Counted from the stretch's first letter, positions 23,691 to 36,400 are shown. The stretch is 64,000 nucleotides of DNA from Amaranthus tricolor (GCF_026212465.1 NC_080050.1:27669070-27733069), one strand, 5' to 3'. Notes: a model not told the origin generated them from the letters alone. Numbers and translations: made by a program.

Positions 23691-24231
23691 AATCATATTC
23701 TGTTCAGCAGTTTCATTAGCCACATTAGCAGTTCTTCTGTTAGCTGTGCTATCACCCGTTCCTTACAAACAGCATGCTACGACTGGCTCACCGAAACCTT
23801 TAGCATTATCGTTGTACATCCAGCAGCCGAGGACTGCCCATAACATGAACCACGATACAGTCTCCTCTGCACGAGCATTAACTTTTCATCGGATGCTCAC
23901 AGAAGGACCCGAAAGCACATCTACAATTGTAGGAAAAGCGCAAGGTTTTTTCATACCAGTAGAAGAATTTGCTCATTCGAGTTTTAACATAATATATTTA
24001 ACATTTAGCACACCTGAATATTCGGGAAGTTTGAGTATTCAAGCTAAGGAATTGGGATATAAGGCGAGGGATGAGCTTAAAGTTGTTGGGGGTACAGGGT
24101 CTTTCTCTTTTGCTCGTGGTGTTGCTGTTGTTTCGAAGGCTACTGAGCGATTTTCTGATGTTAGTACGCCGATTTATCAAGTGAATTTACAACTGAGTTT
24201 TCCTAGTCAGTTACAGTCACAATGGGTATGA
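23680..24231 (+). CDS. dirigent protein, single exon
   Basis: Dirigent proteins are secreted proteins that steer the stereochemistry of phenoxy-radical coupling in lignan and lignin-related or terpenoid-phenolic pathways. The 183-residue product starts with a hydrophobic segment (about residues 4-27) acting as signal peptide or anchor. It continues with the family barrel: PLALSLYIQQPRT, ALTFHRMLTEGPES, TIVGKAQGFF near the expected GxxQG position, IIYLTFSTPEYSGSLSIQ, and the hallmark VVGGTGSFSFARGVAVV. Length and the lack of introns are normal for the family. The start was chosen because the signal segment begins directly after it; a TATA box lies 53 bp upstream. No partner genes are near, so the substrate is unknown. 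It is a somewhat divergent member, since the usual F-YFHD opening motif is replaced by LALSLYIQ. Confidence 0.9.
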   Translation: MLAKIIFCSAVSLATLAVLLLAVLSPVPYKQHATTGSPKPLALSLYIQQPRTAHNMNHDTVSSARALTFHRMLTEGPESTSTIVGKAQGFFIPVEEFAHSSFNIIYLTFSTPEYSGSLSIQAKELGYKARDELKVVGGTGSFSFARGVAVVSKATERFSDVSTPIYQVNLQLSFPSQLQSQWV

Positions 24232-25971
24232 CAGGTTTCTTGAATGTAGTAGTTTTGCTTCTAATTTTGGCCTAGTTTTTGGCCTTTGGTGTTGTGTTAT
24301 TAGGAGTTTTAGAATGTTCAATTTTTAGAGTATTTTAAGTGCGAAAGTAAAATTTGTGTATAATATTAGGCATGTTGCTAGTTGCTACTATTCTATCGAA
24401 TCTTGAGAAATTAAGTAACGATTCGAATGAGTACTCAAATCCGCATCAAATGACCCGTTAAAACACTTTTGAAATCGGATAATACTAAAGATTAGGTTAA
24501 AAAATACTTAATCTGAAAGTGTTTACATGGAACATCTAAACAAAGTTTCTCTTTTTATACACAATAACTTAACAGATTCCCATAAATCCTCAAAGATTAC
24601 CCAAGAAAATCCACCTCAAGCCATCATATAGGGTTGAGTTGAATCGGCTTTATTTCCAAGGATCCAAACTACTAAATCGACTTTAAGTGTTTTGAAAATC
24701 TATTTAATACATGTTAAGACGAGTCGGCTCCACAGCGCACAAATCACCATTATAGACCATCTTGAAGCTTCAAGAAAACTTTGCTTTCATCTATTAAATA
24801 TCTAGACTAGGTGTGGACGTTGCCCATATTATGTAGGTCATCTTGCAATGATTGATCCTATGGTAAATAAGATGTTCAAAATTACGTAGATCATCTTGCA
24901 ATCAATCGGACTTTGTGTTGAATATTTAGTTGGTAAACCCCAATCATCTTTATCAAAATGAACTTGAGCCTCCTGAACACACCATGCAGCAAACAATTGT
25001 GTTTGCGACTAAAATCAATAAGTAGCATGTTTTTTTGAAAAATAGTATTGACAGGATTACTCATAATAAACAACGGTTATTTTATATAGTAAATACGCTT
25101 AGATGGAACGAAATGAAGAAAAAGGAATGAGAGAGATTTGGAGAAATGAAATATCCCTCAATAACAAAATGAGAGAAAAGTTATTTGATGGAGAAAAATC
25201 TAAAGGATAAGATGAATCATTTTTGTTAAGGTCTTTCTTTCCTCTTTAACAAACAATTTCTTCCAATCTTCTTCCTTTTATCCCATCCTCTTTCTCTTGC
25301 CTTTCTATCTTTTTCTTTCAAAATTATTTTCCAAACATAACCTAAAACATAGGCTAAAATGAATTAAATTAAATCATGGAATCAAATAGAGTAAGGCTAT
25401 ACCCCTAGTTAGCGATGTTCAAAATAGATCCGATGATCTGAAATTTGCTCGATTTTGTAACCGATTCTGATTTGACCCGAAATAAAAAAAAGGATTAATG
25501 ATTATGAAAAAACCAACTTAAATACAAGAATCAATTTTAAACCAATATAAACATCTAATCCGAAATATCTAATCCAAAATGAACCTGATGATCCCGATAA
25601 CCACCTCAACCCTGTCGCATTTTGCTGTTTCGGACAACGCCAATACTTCAATTTCAAACTTATGGAGCCAAGTTAATACAGACAATGATTATTAATATAT
25701 TCTTTTTGTCACTTAAGTTTACTTCAGCAGTGGCCACTAACCTTCTTCACCTGTCCTGTTCTTTACTACTGCATCTCAATATCTCATCTTCTTATCTTTA
25801 CTTTAACCCACTCGATTTCCAATTCTTATTACCCACAGTATTTCCAATTTCTATTGTTTTTCAGTAATTGGAGTTATAATTTCCAAGCATCCTACCAAAC
25901 TAATTTCGTGGATCAAAACTACTCAAATTCAATGAATTACACTACATTGTCGCTTGAAATTAGGTAATTTA
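24232..25971. other. intergenic DNA between dirigent and JAC1-like genes
   Basis: Holds the dirigent 3' end and, in its last 350 bp, the CT-rich sequence expected of the JAC1-like promoter and leader. A weakly self-complementary patch near 25085-25350 (GAGAGATTTGGAGAAATG and later CTTTCTATCTTTTTC) may be an eroded MITE. The open frame at 25622-25867 is hydrophobic only because the DNA is pyrimidine-rich, and is rejected. Confidence 0.45.
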
Positions 25972-28900
25972 ATGGCGAAAATTTCGCAGAGGGAGAAACT
26001 TCTGTTAGGATATGCTTCAAATTCTTTGTCAAACTCTTCAAGTAGAAGGAATTCTGAAGTTGATTTTAGTGATGTATTTGGTGGCCCACCCAGGCGTTCT
26101 TCTACTCATGAATTTTTCCAGAATGAAATCGGTTCCACGGATTGTATGAATGATGATGTTGAAATCAATGCCGATGTAGATGCTGATGAAAGGTTTCCGA
26201 GTTCATGGTTGGAATTAGGGGAGAAGCCAGTATTTGGGGATCAAATTGGGGTCCGAAACAGGTATTCGAGCCAGGATTTCTATGATGATGTATTTGGAGG
26301 TGATCAACCACTGTTGAGTTGTTCTTTGTCTCCGAGAATTCATATGCCAGGTAGAAACCCGTTTTCTTCGGCTCCGGGTTCTCGGCCTATCAGTCCTTCA
26401 CGGCCTTTGCCTCCTGGCGTTGACCCCTCAGTTACTCTTTCAAAGTTGAGGTGATAAATACTCCTTTTTTCAACTTCCTTCGCTCTTATTTATTGCTACG
26501 TGACTATGTAGTTAATTAGTTATTGCGACTTAAATGTTATAAATGAACTTGTTATTGAGTAGACTTTTTGCTAAAGCCATCCTCATATAAACCAAATTTC
26601 GTATTCTACTGTTATTTTTTTAGTTTCTATGGTCAGTGGTCTACGTAGAATGGGACTAAAAAATATCCGATCAACTCGGACCAAAAGCTAAGTTAATGAC
26701 AGTATGTTATATGTTCTAACACGCCCTTTTATTGGGGAGCCCTATGGGCTAGAAGACGGCCTTTCACATGAAAACCTTTTGGGCTAGAAGCGGGATGTAA
26801 CACGTGCTCTTCTCTGGCGTTAAATATTCCATTTTAAATAAGGGGTGATTGAAATTCAACCAGTAATAAGTTATATGTCTAACAAGCTTCCACACACGAG
26901 AGCCCTTTGGGTTAGAAGTGGGACGTAGCACAAACCTCCTCATACCTGATGTTGAATATTCTACTTTAAGTCAGGGGTGGTTAAGATTCGAACCAGTGAC
27001 CTCTTGCTACGCTAGCTTTTGATACCATATTAAGAAATCAACTCAACCAAAAGCTTAAGTTGATGGTTGAGGTTACATGATATCTTATGCTCTAAAAAAA
27101 CAGCAACTAAACCGCTAACAATGCTAGCTATTTTTTTCCTACCATAAAAAGGGAGTAGAGACTTTTTCCAATCCTATGTGAATATAGAAGAAAGAGATCA
27201 AGATAGGTATAAATGGGTTCAAGTGAATTGAAAAAGAAGGAAGAGAGTATAGGAGGAATTAAAATATGGTTCAAGTGACTTAAACAAGCACATATTGTAA
27301 CAAGGAACAAGAATTATGAGAACTTAGTTTTGATGATTATTCATATTATTACCTATTTGCAGCCTGCCAGGAAGAATATCAAGCACAGACATTATGGCAT
27401 CCACATCAATGAATCAAAGTTCCAAGTCTTCTAGGCGTTCTATTTCCAGATTAAGGCAAAGTTCCCAAAATGATTTAGCTTCCTTTGGTAACAAGCCAAC
27501 AAACAGTAGCAAATTCAGTGGAACAGAATACGATGCAAAGCCTACAATGGATTCAAATGAAAATATTCAATTCCATTTTTCAATATATAAATGGGCAAAC
27601 AAAGGAGTTCCTATTGCAATGTCATCCTCTAAGAAAAGAAGCCCTTCAAGATCGAAAGTTAAATTGATAACTAGTGAAAGATATTTGAGCAGTAGTAAAA
27701 TTGATGTTATCGTTAATGATGCTTCTCTTTCTGCCAGCAAACGAAGAATACAATCTAATATTCAAGTAAGAGAGTGCAAATCAGAGGATGCAATTACTGA
27801 AAAATTTGCTTCTGACAGGCAAGAGGGTTCAAAAGAAGTGTCTGATCATTCACAGAAAAGTTTAGAACAAAGCTCTTCAAAGATTACTAAATCTAGTTTC
27901 AGGTCTCTAAGCTCCTTGTTTAGGGAACACAAAAAAGGTATTATTATTTTTTATCAATTTTATGCTTGTCCTTTCTAAAAAGATGTAACAATTTTGGATA
28001 GATGCTTAATCGTTGTGTTGTTGGTATATAGCTACTATGCCATTCCCTTTGACATATAAATCCTGTGTGCATGGTATGTAGAGAATAGAAAACCAAGCGC
28101 TGTTAAGGGAGGGAAGGAAAGCATAGTGAATGATGAAACAGAAACAAGAAGTTACAAAGTTAATAAAACTAAGGTGCATGGTATTGATACTTCGAGTGGA
28201 GAAAACAAATACGTTGACAAAAGCCAAGGAAGAACAAAAGTGAAGGATTATATCAAAGTTTTCAACCAACAATCTTGTCCAAATGCTGGAAGTCATAGTC
28301 GTAGTTGGAGATGGAAGGACATTACTAGCACAACCACCATTGAAGCTGAGAGTGATGTTAAAACTCGTCAGGCTAAAGATGATGATGAAATGCAAGCTTC
28401 CTTTGTTAGCTTGGGCAAAACTCGGTCTGACTCCATACGTGAGGTTTGCCAGATCGCTCACTTAATCAGTTTTTACTAATGTTCAGATTATCACTACCAT
28501 ATATGAACTTGCATTATGAACTCTGCTGTCCAAATTTTCAGGTTGATACCATCAGTGGCAGTGGCAGTGGCAGTGTTTCTGATACCAATGCTTCAAAATC
28601 AAATAAAGGTATTTGATTTCGTTAGATAAACTGTTGCATAAGTTTCCTTTGCTTGATTGAATTGTATTTAAATATGGGATTTGTGTTGCCGCTATGCTAA
28701 AATCTACTCCACATGCCTAATATTTGATATAAAAGCTAAAAGGACCTAACTTTGATGAAGAAGAACATGAATAAACAAGGGAAAAACAGAGCACACAGCA
28801 ATGGACTTAATAAACACAAAGCAAGAACACAAGAACTTTAATAAGGTTTCCTAGACAATTCCCTCTCAAACTAGATTGTATCTCATTTATGATTCAACAA

Positions 28901-31490
28901 TGCAATAATGAAACAACCCGCACTTGAGAACAACCTTTTAACTTCAAAGATCTCACCTTTAATGGAGATCACATACACTCTAATACAAAAGCACTCTAGG
29001 TTTCCCAATCTCCTTTTCCCTTGTATTAGCCTCCTCTTGGTTGATTCCAAATCTGATTTAGGGTCTATATATAGCCCCAAACATTTAGAATAACCCTAGC
29101 TCATTAGACAAACTTTCCCACCAAGTATCGAGCATTACAGAAACTCGAAAATGCCCTGGTACTATGTGTCTATGTTGCTCGAATGAGCAACTCTTGCAGA
29201 CCCTTCACTAACTGCAGCAGCTTCATGCCTCGTTCAAGGCACCCCTCATGCACAACTTGCCTCGATCAAGGCATACCTTGTGCACTTGTTCAAGGCACTC
29301 CTTGCCTTGTTCAAGGTACTCCTCAAGAAGCTCTCGTCTTGCTTCAACTAAACCTTCAACCAAGGTTCCAAACATCATATGGTCAAACTCATCATCTTTC
29401 ACAGTGTATGGCATGGTGTGAGCAACAAGGTGATCAAACTCATCTCCATGACCAAGTGATTGGTTTTTGGCACAACATTTGGCTTACCAAAGGCAAAAGT
29501 TGGATTGAATATGATGCCATGATAAACAGACTTTGTTTAGTATATGATTTAACTAAGATACAAAATATAAACGTTCACTTTCATAAAAGGAACCATATTG
29601 TTATAGTTTTTTTAGTTTGGTAGTTCTGTTCTTCTATATTGTTATAGTTTTTATAATTAATTATGTGATTTTGCTAGAACCAAACAAAGCTGTTGGAGAA
29701 TCTGCACCAAAAATCAATGTTAATTGTGTTGGTGACAACCATCAGGTGTGTTAATACTTCATTTATGTTGTTTTAGAAATGATGAGCGTTTGTATGTTGT
29801 TTGTGATGTGTGATACATGTTCTATAATGTTAGGTTAATGGAGTGTCAGAAGACAATGGAACTGAGTCACAAGAAACTCAGGTATCTAATCTTTATCAAT
29901 CCCTTCTTACATATTCTAGTCTTTAAGTAAGAATGGTGAATTGAAGCAATTGAAGCAATTATATATATTTTCAGAGTTATGAGCGTAAAGTAAAGCAATG
30001 GTCTAAAGGAAAGGAGAGAAACATGCGTGCCTTGCTCTCAACCCTGCAATTTGTAAGTCTAAGCCCGATTACATGTTTGCTTTTCGACTTTGTTGATTCT
30101 AATATAATAAATGTAATTATGTAAACTCATTTTGTATTTATTTAAATAATTGGCAAAAAAAATTCATGTGGACGATCACTGAAACTGATCTATTGCTTTG
30201 TTTAGCCGACTGCAATCTTTTAGGAATAAGGCTTTGGCATTGTTCGTTCTGTATTTATTGGACCTTAGGGTTTATCTGACCATTAACTCCTGTATACATA
30301 TTCACACATTAATAAGAATACAATATGACAAATTTTCATGGTATCAAGAACTTGGGTTTCCTTCATGAAACCTTAATTTTTTCTCCTCTTCCCTTTCTCT
30401 AATAACAATCCTTGAAAGTTTTAAACTTATCATTATAGTTATTTGTTGACAGGTTCTTTGGCCTAATAGTGGATGGAGACCGATTCCACTAGTTGATATA
30501 ATAGAAGCCAATGCAGTGAAAAAAGCATATCAAAGAGCTCTATTATGTTTACACCCTGATAAATTGCAACAAAAAGGTGCTTCTCCTTATCAAAAGTTAA
30601 TTGCAGAAAAGGTTTTTGATATTTTGCAGGTAACTCATTTCTGTCGCTCTTTCTTTCTTTTTTAGCTCTATTTTCTCTAATACTATGAAATAAGCCTCTT
30701 GAAGATGAATATTGCCAAGGAAATTCTGTCCTCTACACCTAACGGTTGATTGTTTTCACGCTAAGTAAATTAATCAAGCTCAAAAGATGTCAAGTTCAAT
30801 TAGTGCCGTTCCTGGCATTTTATAAGCCTTAGGCAAAATGAAATAATGAGTCTTCCCTATAGAGGATGGGTGCTTGGCAAAATAATAGAATACGAAGCCC
30901 TATATATTACAATTATCTTTATAAATATAGATGTGTTATATATTTCTTAATTGATAAAAGAACTAATCTAATAAAAATGCATGCTAAAGTTGAGGTATTG
31001 GACTAAAGTATAGTTACAACTTTACTAAGGTTGCGTTTGGGAATAAGCATTTCATTTCAAATTATACATTTCAATTATAAAATCATTAATATAGAATTTG
31101 AGAATGACAAAGTTTGGGAGGTCATTTTCAAATCCTCATCTTTAACTATTTAAATTATAATTGTGAATTTGAATCAAATTCAAATTTGAAATTTTTTTAT
31201 TTGTCAAACACTAAATTTAAGTCAAATTTATATTTTCAAATGAAATCCTCATTCTCAAACATAGCATAACGGTGTTCCACGTCCTACGTGATAACATTGT
31301 TGAGTTGAAATATTAGGCCCCAGGCTCCTTTCTAGCTTTGGACTTTAGACAAATGTTTACTGTTTCTAGAGTCGGGAGCAGCCCTACGTTCAGCAAATAA
31401 CGTAAATGAAACACATATTAACTAGTACTTTTATATTATGTTATGCAGGAGGCTTGGGAGCAATTTAACGCCATTGGACTTCTCTCATAG
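25972..31490 (+). CDS. JAC1: JAC1-like auxilin-type J-domain protein (chloroplast photorelocation), 9 exons
   Basis: In Arabidopsis JAC1 is a cytosolic protein needed for blue-light-induced chloroplast movement downstream of phototropins. Exons: 25972-26450, 27363-27937, 28082-28443, 28542-28608, 29678-29745, 29834-29881, 29975-30052, 30453-30629, 31449-31490. All are GT-AG and in phase, giving 631 residues, near the Arabidopsis length. The N-terminus [10 protein letters not shown] and the repeated [14 protein letters not shown] and [12 protein letters not shown] motifs are typical of auxilin-like proteins. The middle is Ser/Lys-rich and disordered. The C-terminal J-domain (about 534-631) has the auxilin-type form [16 protein letters not shown], then [20 protein letters not shown] with the HPD triad at about 593-595, and ends [13 protein letters not shown]. 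The start at 25972 is the first true ATG in frame. Introns 1, 4 and 8 carry repeats or MITEs. Another auxilin-like J protein is possible, but the N-terminus favours JAC1. Confidence 0.93.
26680..27095. repeat. two-copy imperfect direct repeat in JAC1-like intron 1, dispersed-repeat type
   Basis: Two blocks of roughly 200 bp follow each other (about 26680-26868 and 26869-27095). Both run through AGTTATATGTTCTAAC-like, GAGCCCTTTGGG-like, GAAGCGGGATGTAACAC-like and AGGGGTGATTGA-like steps. The second block also contains GATTCGAACC, a box-B motif in reverse, and TGATACCAT. A minus-strand SINE or retroelement fragment that duplicated in tandem is the likeliest reading. Confidence 0.6.
28730..29480. 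repeat. foreign-looking insertion in JAC1-like intron 4 with a short tandem array
   Basis: Base composition is clearly less AT-rich than the rest of the intron. Positions 29226-29330 contain four blocks built on TCAAGGCAC or TCAAGGTAC, each followed by CCT-rich sequence, with a spacing of about 24-31 bp. The left part (ACAAGAACTTTAATAAGG) recalls the end of a retrotransposon LTR, and TCTATATATAG occurs at 29064-29074, but I could not define ends. Open frames on both strands here have no domain. Confidence 0.45.
31029..31264. mobile_element. MITE in the last JAC1-like intron
   Basis: The left end GGTTGCGTTTGGGAATAAGC and right end CTCATTCTCAAACATAGC are inverted partners, and further in CATTTCATTTCAAATT pairs with TTTTCAAATGAAATCC. 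The interior is AT-rich and noncoding. Target duplication not clear. Confidence 0.6.
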
Positions 31491-31827
31491 TTACTCATTA
31501 AGCAACCAAAAAAATTAGATCAAAGGGGCACATTAGGGATGGGATTTTTCCTTTTCCTCCCACCTGCTCCCAATGGGCCGGCTCATTGACTTCAAGTAGA
31601 GCAATCATCTTACCATTTAGAAATATTTTTTTTGAATTCACTTTTACCATTTATTGAAAATATACGAATCACAAAATGTATTTTATATAGCAAATGAGTG
31701 TATATAAATTTATTCCTTTGTTGATCTTAGCGTTGATCAATCACACGCCAAATTCAAGTTGGCTTGGATAATAGGCCAAATTCCAAGCCAAGATTATTTT
31801 CAGATCAAACCTCACTTTCTAGTGAAC
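31491..31827. other. 3' flank of the JAC1-like gene
   Basis: Presumed 3' untranslated region and downstream DNA. No other gene or structured repeat seen before the foldback element that begins at 31828. Confidence 0.4.
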
Positions 31828-32508
31828 ATGTGAAACAAATAAGCGAAATTAACAAAAAAAATAAAAAAAAAGCTTTGGGTAAATTTTATTCTAAAAATAA
31901 GCGTTTTTATGTTCGAGTCTAAGGTTAGGTTTATTTTTAGTTTAATTTTTTTTCCATTATTTTGTTCTGCTTATTTATTTTATTTATATACATTAAATTT
32001 ATCTTTACCATGTAACCACGTCTTTTTATCTTTTGCAAGCCGGAGGACTTCTTTGGCCGCGCTCTCCTTTATGGGTATGAGTTGCCGCCGTCCTTCCCTC
32101 CCCAAGCCCTGTTCATAGTTTTTCTATGAACGAAATACATTGAATAGGATAATGATGATGACTAATTGCGAACAAAAGGGAGACAATGTCATAACATTAG
32201 AAGAGACAAAAAAATTAAAAATATGATTGTTGGCGGTTCCTAACTGCGAACAAACATAATTTTCTTTTTTATTGTTTCTTTTAACGGTATGACATTGTCT
32301 CCCTTTTGTTCGTAGTTAATAACTATGAACAAACAATTTTGGCTTTTTTTGACCAATTTTTTTGTTCGCTGTTAGTAACTGCGAACTAACCTAACTTTAG
32401 GCTCTGACATAGAAACGCTTATTTTTAGAATTAACTTTATCCTAATCTCATTTATATATATATATATATATATATATTTTTTGTTAATTTTGCTTATTTG
32501 TTTCACAT
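31828..32508. mobile_element. 680-bp foldback element with nested inverted repeats
   Basis: The outermost arms are ATGTGAAACAAATAAGC at 31828 and GCTTATTTGTTTCACAT ending at 32508. Pairing continues inward: TTCTAAAAATAAGCGTTT against AAACGCTTATTTTTAGAA, and CTAAGGTTAGGTT against AACCTAACTTTAG. A second pair, AAGGGAGACAATGTCATA and TATGACATTGTCTCCCTT, lies further in. Variants of GTTCGTAGTTA and TAACTGCGAAC recur in the centre. A TA microsatellite (32449-32476) interrupts the right arm. No matching target duplication was found. Confidence 0.72.
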
Positions 32509-33099
32509 TTTCCTTTGTAGTTTGGAATTGTTTTCCACTAGTCTTTTTTACTGTGTGTGCTTGTTTAACCTAAGTTTATAGTTATATTCGATTGTATTGA
32601 TCAGCTCTAGTTGGTATAAAAAATTAGAGTTTCCAACAAGATATAAGATGTGTTGATTGGATGAGCCAAGTGTTACAATGAGTATGTTGATAATGTTGTG
32701 TTAGCTTCAGGATGGTGTGTCTGTGTCCCTAACGTTTAAAGTTAGCTAAATATCCTTCACTTTCTTCATCAATTTCGCCGACTATTTCCGTAAGTTTGTG
32801 GTGTATTTGTATCAAACGCCAAAACACAAGTAATGGTTTTCAGATGCTGGTCTTTCCTGTGGGAGATAACGCCACTAACCATCTCATCTAGGATATATAT
32901 ATATATATACATATACTACTTGATTTTATTTTGGATTTAAATAACGTCAACCAACGTCAATGACCACACCTTGTATCCACCAATGGATGTTTACCTTAAG
33001 TATCAAGTTATTCAAATTAATAAATAAAACAGTATTAAAGTAATACAACCTAACCCGACTAGATGGGACATACTTTGAGAATAAATTCAAAATGAAGAT
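32509..33099. other. intergenic DNA
   Basis: No gene recognised. A short TA/ATAT run lies at about 32892-32915. Confidence 0.4.
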
Positions 33100-33420
33100 A
33101 TAAGAAAGAGTTTAGGAGTCATATATATTGCGAAGAAGATGAAAGTAAAATTTTTAAAATGATTTGGGCATAAACAACGACAATATATTAATACATCGGT
33201 AAGACATATATAAAGTTGAAACTTGAGAAATTTATAAAAGGTAAGGAAGACTCGAAATAAAATGGTGGGCAGGAGTGAGAAATAATACTCCGAAGCATAT
33301 AATTTACAAGTCAAGATGGTAGAAAATCAAATTGAATAGAGAACAAGAATTTATATGATTGTAAAACTTGATCTAATGATTGATGTAACCGACCCTAATA
33401 TTTTGGTGTTAAATCTTTTA
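33100..33420 (+). mobile_element. 3' end of an RTE-type LINE, decayed
   Basis: Translation around 33152 gives LK, a stop, then FGHKQRQYINTSVR. This matches the LRWFGHVQRRPINAPVR-like signature at the C-terminus of RTE-clade reverse transcriptases, with the Trp codon turned into TGA. Further on, DVTDPN (near 33382-33400) matches the usual DRxxW...VADP ending. Only the last part of the element is present, with several frame breaks. Confidence 0.65.
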
Positions 33421-36400
33421 TCTTCTTCCCATGATTCTATCCCATATACTTATATTAGTATGTCCTACTTTTGCTCAATTATTAGTTTAGGATGTATCAT
33501 TCCACTCATAAAATCCCATCAAAACTTACATTTTTTTTTGTATGCACCAACCCTCAATCTCTAGACTTAAGATTAAGAAAACTTTTCACAACCACAAAAG
33601 CCAAGGAAAGTTGGTCCACCAAAACATATATTGTATATTTTATATTGTATATTTTTCCTACGTTAAAACCTATAATTGCATCATTAAAAAATATAATCGC
33701 ATTTATAATATCCCACTACCCACTAACTCAAGGATTTATAGCAAATCTTGTATGAGACCTCTTCATCATAAGATGGGTCCATATAAGTAGTAGCAAATCT
33801 TGTATGAATTCACACTTGTATAGGAAATAATTTTTTAAATGATTTGGACTAACCCGATTGAAATAATCTCATGATGAGACAGTTTCAATAAAAAATTAGT
33901 AATTTATCTTGTATGGGGGTGTTTGGCAATTGGTTGTTGGCTTTTTTAGTTGAGTTGTTTGACCAGCTGAAAATGTTGGTTGTTTTTGTTTTTAATATTT
34001 GAGAAATTAATATTTTTAGAATTGGAGAATTTAAAATTAATATTAAAATGAGAATTATTTTGAATTGAGTCGGATAATTTATTTTGGGCTAAGATAACGA
34101 GGAAACAGATCGGGTCTAAGTATAGGCGGATATTATAAAATATCTCTTTTAATTTTATTAATTTATTTTTCCTTCTTTTCATTTCTTATTTGATTATAAA
34201 TTTTTTTTCCTTCTTCCTACTTCTAATTTGGAAACCGAAAAACTAAGAAAAAAAATAATTTTGTTGCCTCCATTTCATAAATAAAAACTGAAAACTAACA
34301 CTGGGTTCATGGCCTTCTTCTTCCTTTGAACAATTGCAACAATCACCTTCAATTCTTTGTGAATTTTTGAAACCTTCAATCCATATTTTGTTCATCCTTT
34401 TCCTCTGAATTTCGCAGCCTTCTCCCTCAAATTATTCTGAGAAATTTGAGTATAGAACAATAGCTCTACTGCTTTTCGTTCCTTGCCATTTTTGCCTAAA
34501 AACTTTTTGAAATAAACAACAATGGTGATGGTTCAGATTAGTTGAACATACAGCACCACCTTCACGCCATTGTTGCGTTTGAACTCCATTGAAACAATAT
34601 CAAGTCTCTTATTTCTTCTTATCTTTAATCTAAGAAAAACCGCACTTTTGTCCTTGATTTACGAAAGAAGATAGGTTAATTCTTTTCTTTTCTATGATTC
34701 AGGTTCAAAAGTTTTCTTTTCTTTTAATTTTGCTTTCTATGAATTACTTGTTCCAATTTTCAAATATAAATCTCCTCAATCATAAGTAACTGATTTCAAG
34801 ACTAATTATATGTGGTTGTTTAAATTAGAGTAGTGAACTTTGTCTTGATTGATGTTAATTAGATGAATCTTGGGATATTTGTATTGATTTAAAGAAATAT
34901 TGAGATTATAGACTTTGTTGATATTATTTGTGAAGATTTCATGTTGGGTTAAAATTGTTTGATATTGATCACTAATAGGAAATGATGAAATTATTGAGAG
35001 TATGAATTTTGTTGGAAAAGGGTTAATATTAGAGGAAGTATTGAATAATTGGAATCCTTAGAATTAATTAGGAGTATTCTTGATTTTTGGTATGAATGTA
35101 CATATAGTGTTTATTTGGAAAATATAAAGAGATCAATTAGAGAAGCGGGTAATCTTTAAAAGAAGTTAAACAAATCTAGATTGCGGATATAATATTTTGA
35201 TGATATATGGAGTGTTTATGTTAGAAGTGCACAGTCCTTTAATGCTTAGAAATGTTAGAATATAATCCTTGATTAAGTCACAGTCTTATTAGGAGGAGAT
35301 GTAATAAGTTATATGTTATATTAATTGTATCGAACGCACCTTAGTGATATTATGTTTATTGTTATGCTTTAGAAGATGATTTTTCTGTGACGGTGATAGT
35401 AGCAATCTCTTAAAGGGTCTGGCCAGACTACAGTTTTGAAAATTATTTTACTAAAGTTGTGAAATTTATATTGTTGAGACAAATTTATGAATGATTATGC
35501 TGATATTGATATGGTCAATGGATCGGGCTCACGAGCAAGTCATTGACGGAGTAGAGGGAAAATCTCCCTTACTCCCTATTTTGAGGTGAATCGTCATTCA
35601 AATATTGATAAGCCTCACCCGAGAGTGATATAGCCTTAGAGCTATGGGTGTTCCTCGCAACTAGACTACCTGTGCGCACATAGATCTAGAAAACTGATGT
35701 TGCTTTTAAACTTATGATTTGAATTATTGTGTTTTGTTGTTTTGGATTGTTATTTCTCATTCAGTTTAACCTGACCCCCTATTGTTTCCATCTTTTAGAC
35801 TGTCTACAGATCAGAATCGGTCGGGAATAATGGGTTAGCTGTGATGATCAAAGTTACATGGATGTTAAATTGAGATGAATACGTGAGAAGTTGTAGCTTT
35901 GTGTTAGGTTTTGGTAAATGTATATTGGACTAGATTACATTGGTTATGTTGGACTTTTATGTTAACTTTGGGTTTTAGTTAGATGTTTGGATTGAGAATT
36001 AGCTGATACAGCTATGTAATAGAACTGGTGACCCCTTTGCACAAGTTTTGGAATTGAGAATTAAGTTTATTGGGATATAAACCTCGTGATGATCCTGTTT
36101 ACTCAGTCAACAGTAAGTCGAGTTGTTATAGAGCATTAGCTGATACAGCTATGTCATAGAACTGGTGATCCTTTTGCACAAGTTTTGGAATTGAGATTTA
36201 AGTTTCTTGGAAAATAAATCCCGTGATGACCCTGTTTACTCAGTCAACGATAAGTTGGGTTGTTACATTGTTAGCTTTTAAGTTAGCTGAAAAAGCTAAC
36301 TGTTTGTGAAGATGTTTGATAAGTTTGAGTATTGACTGTTGATTGTTTATTAGAAAAAAAGTGGACCAACAAGCCAAAAGCTAACCAAAAAAGCTATCTG

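Noticed and set aside
25622..25867. Hydrophobic 81-codon frame before the JAC1-like gene
   Set aside because: CT-rich leader or promoter DNA yields Leu/Phe/Ser-rich translation; no family match.
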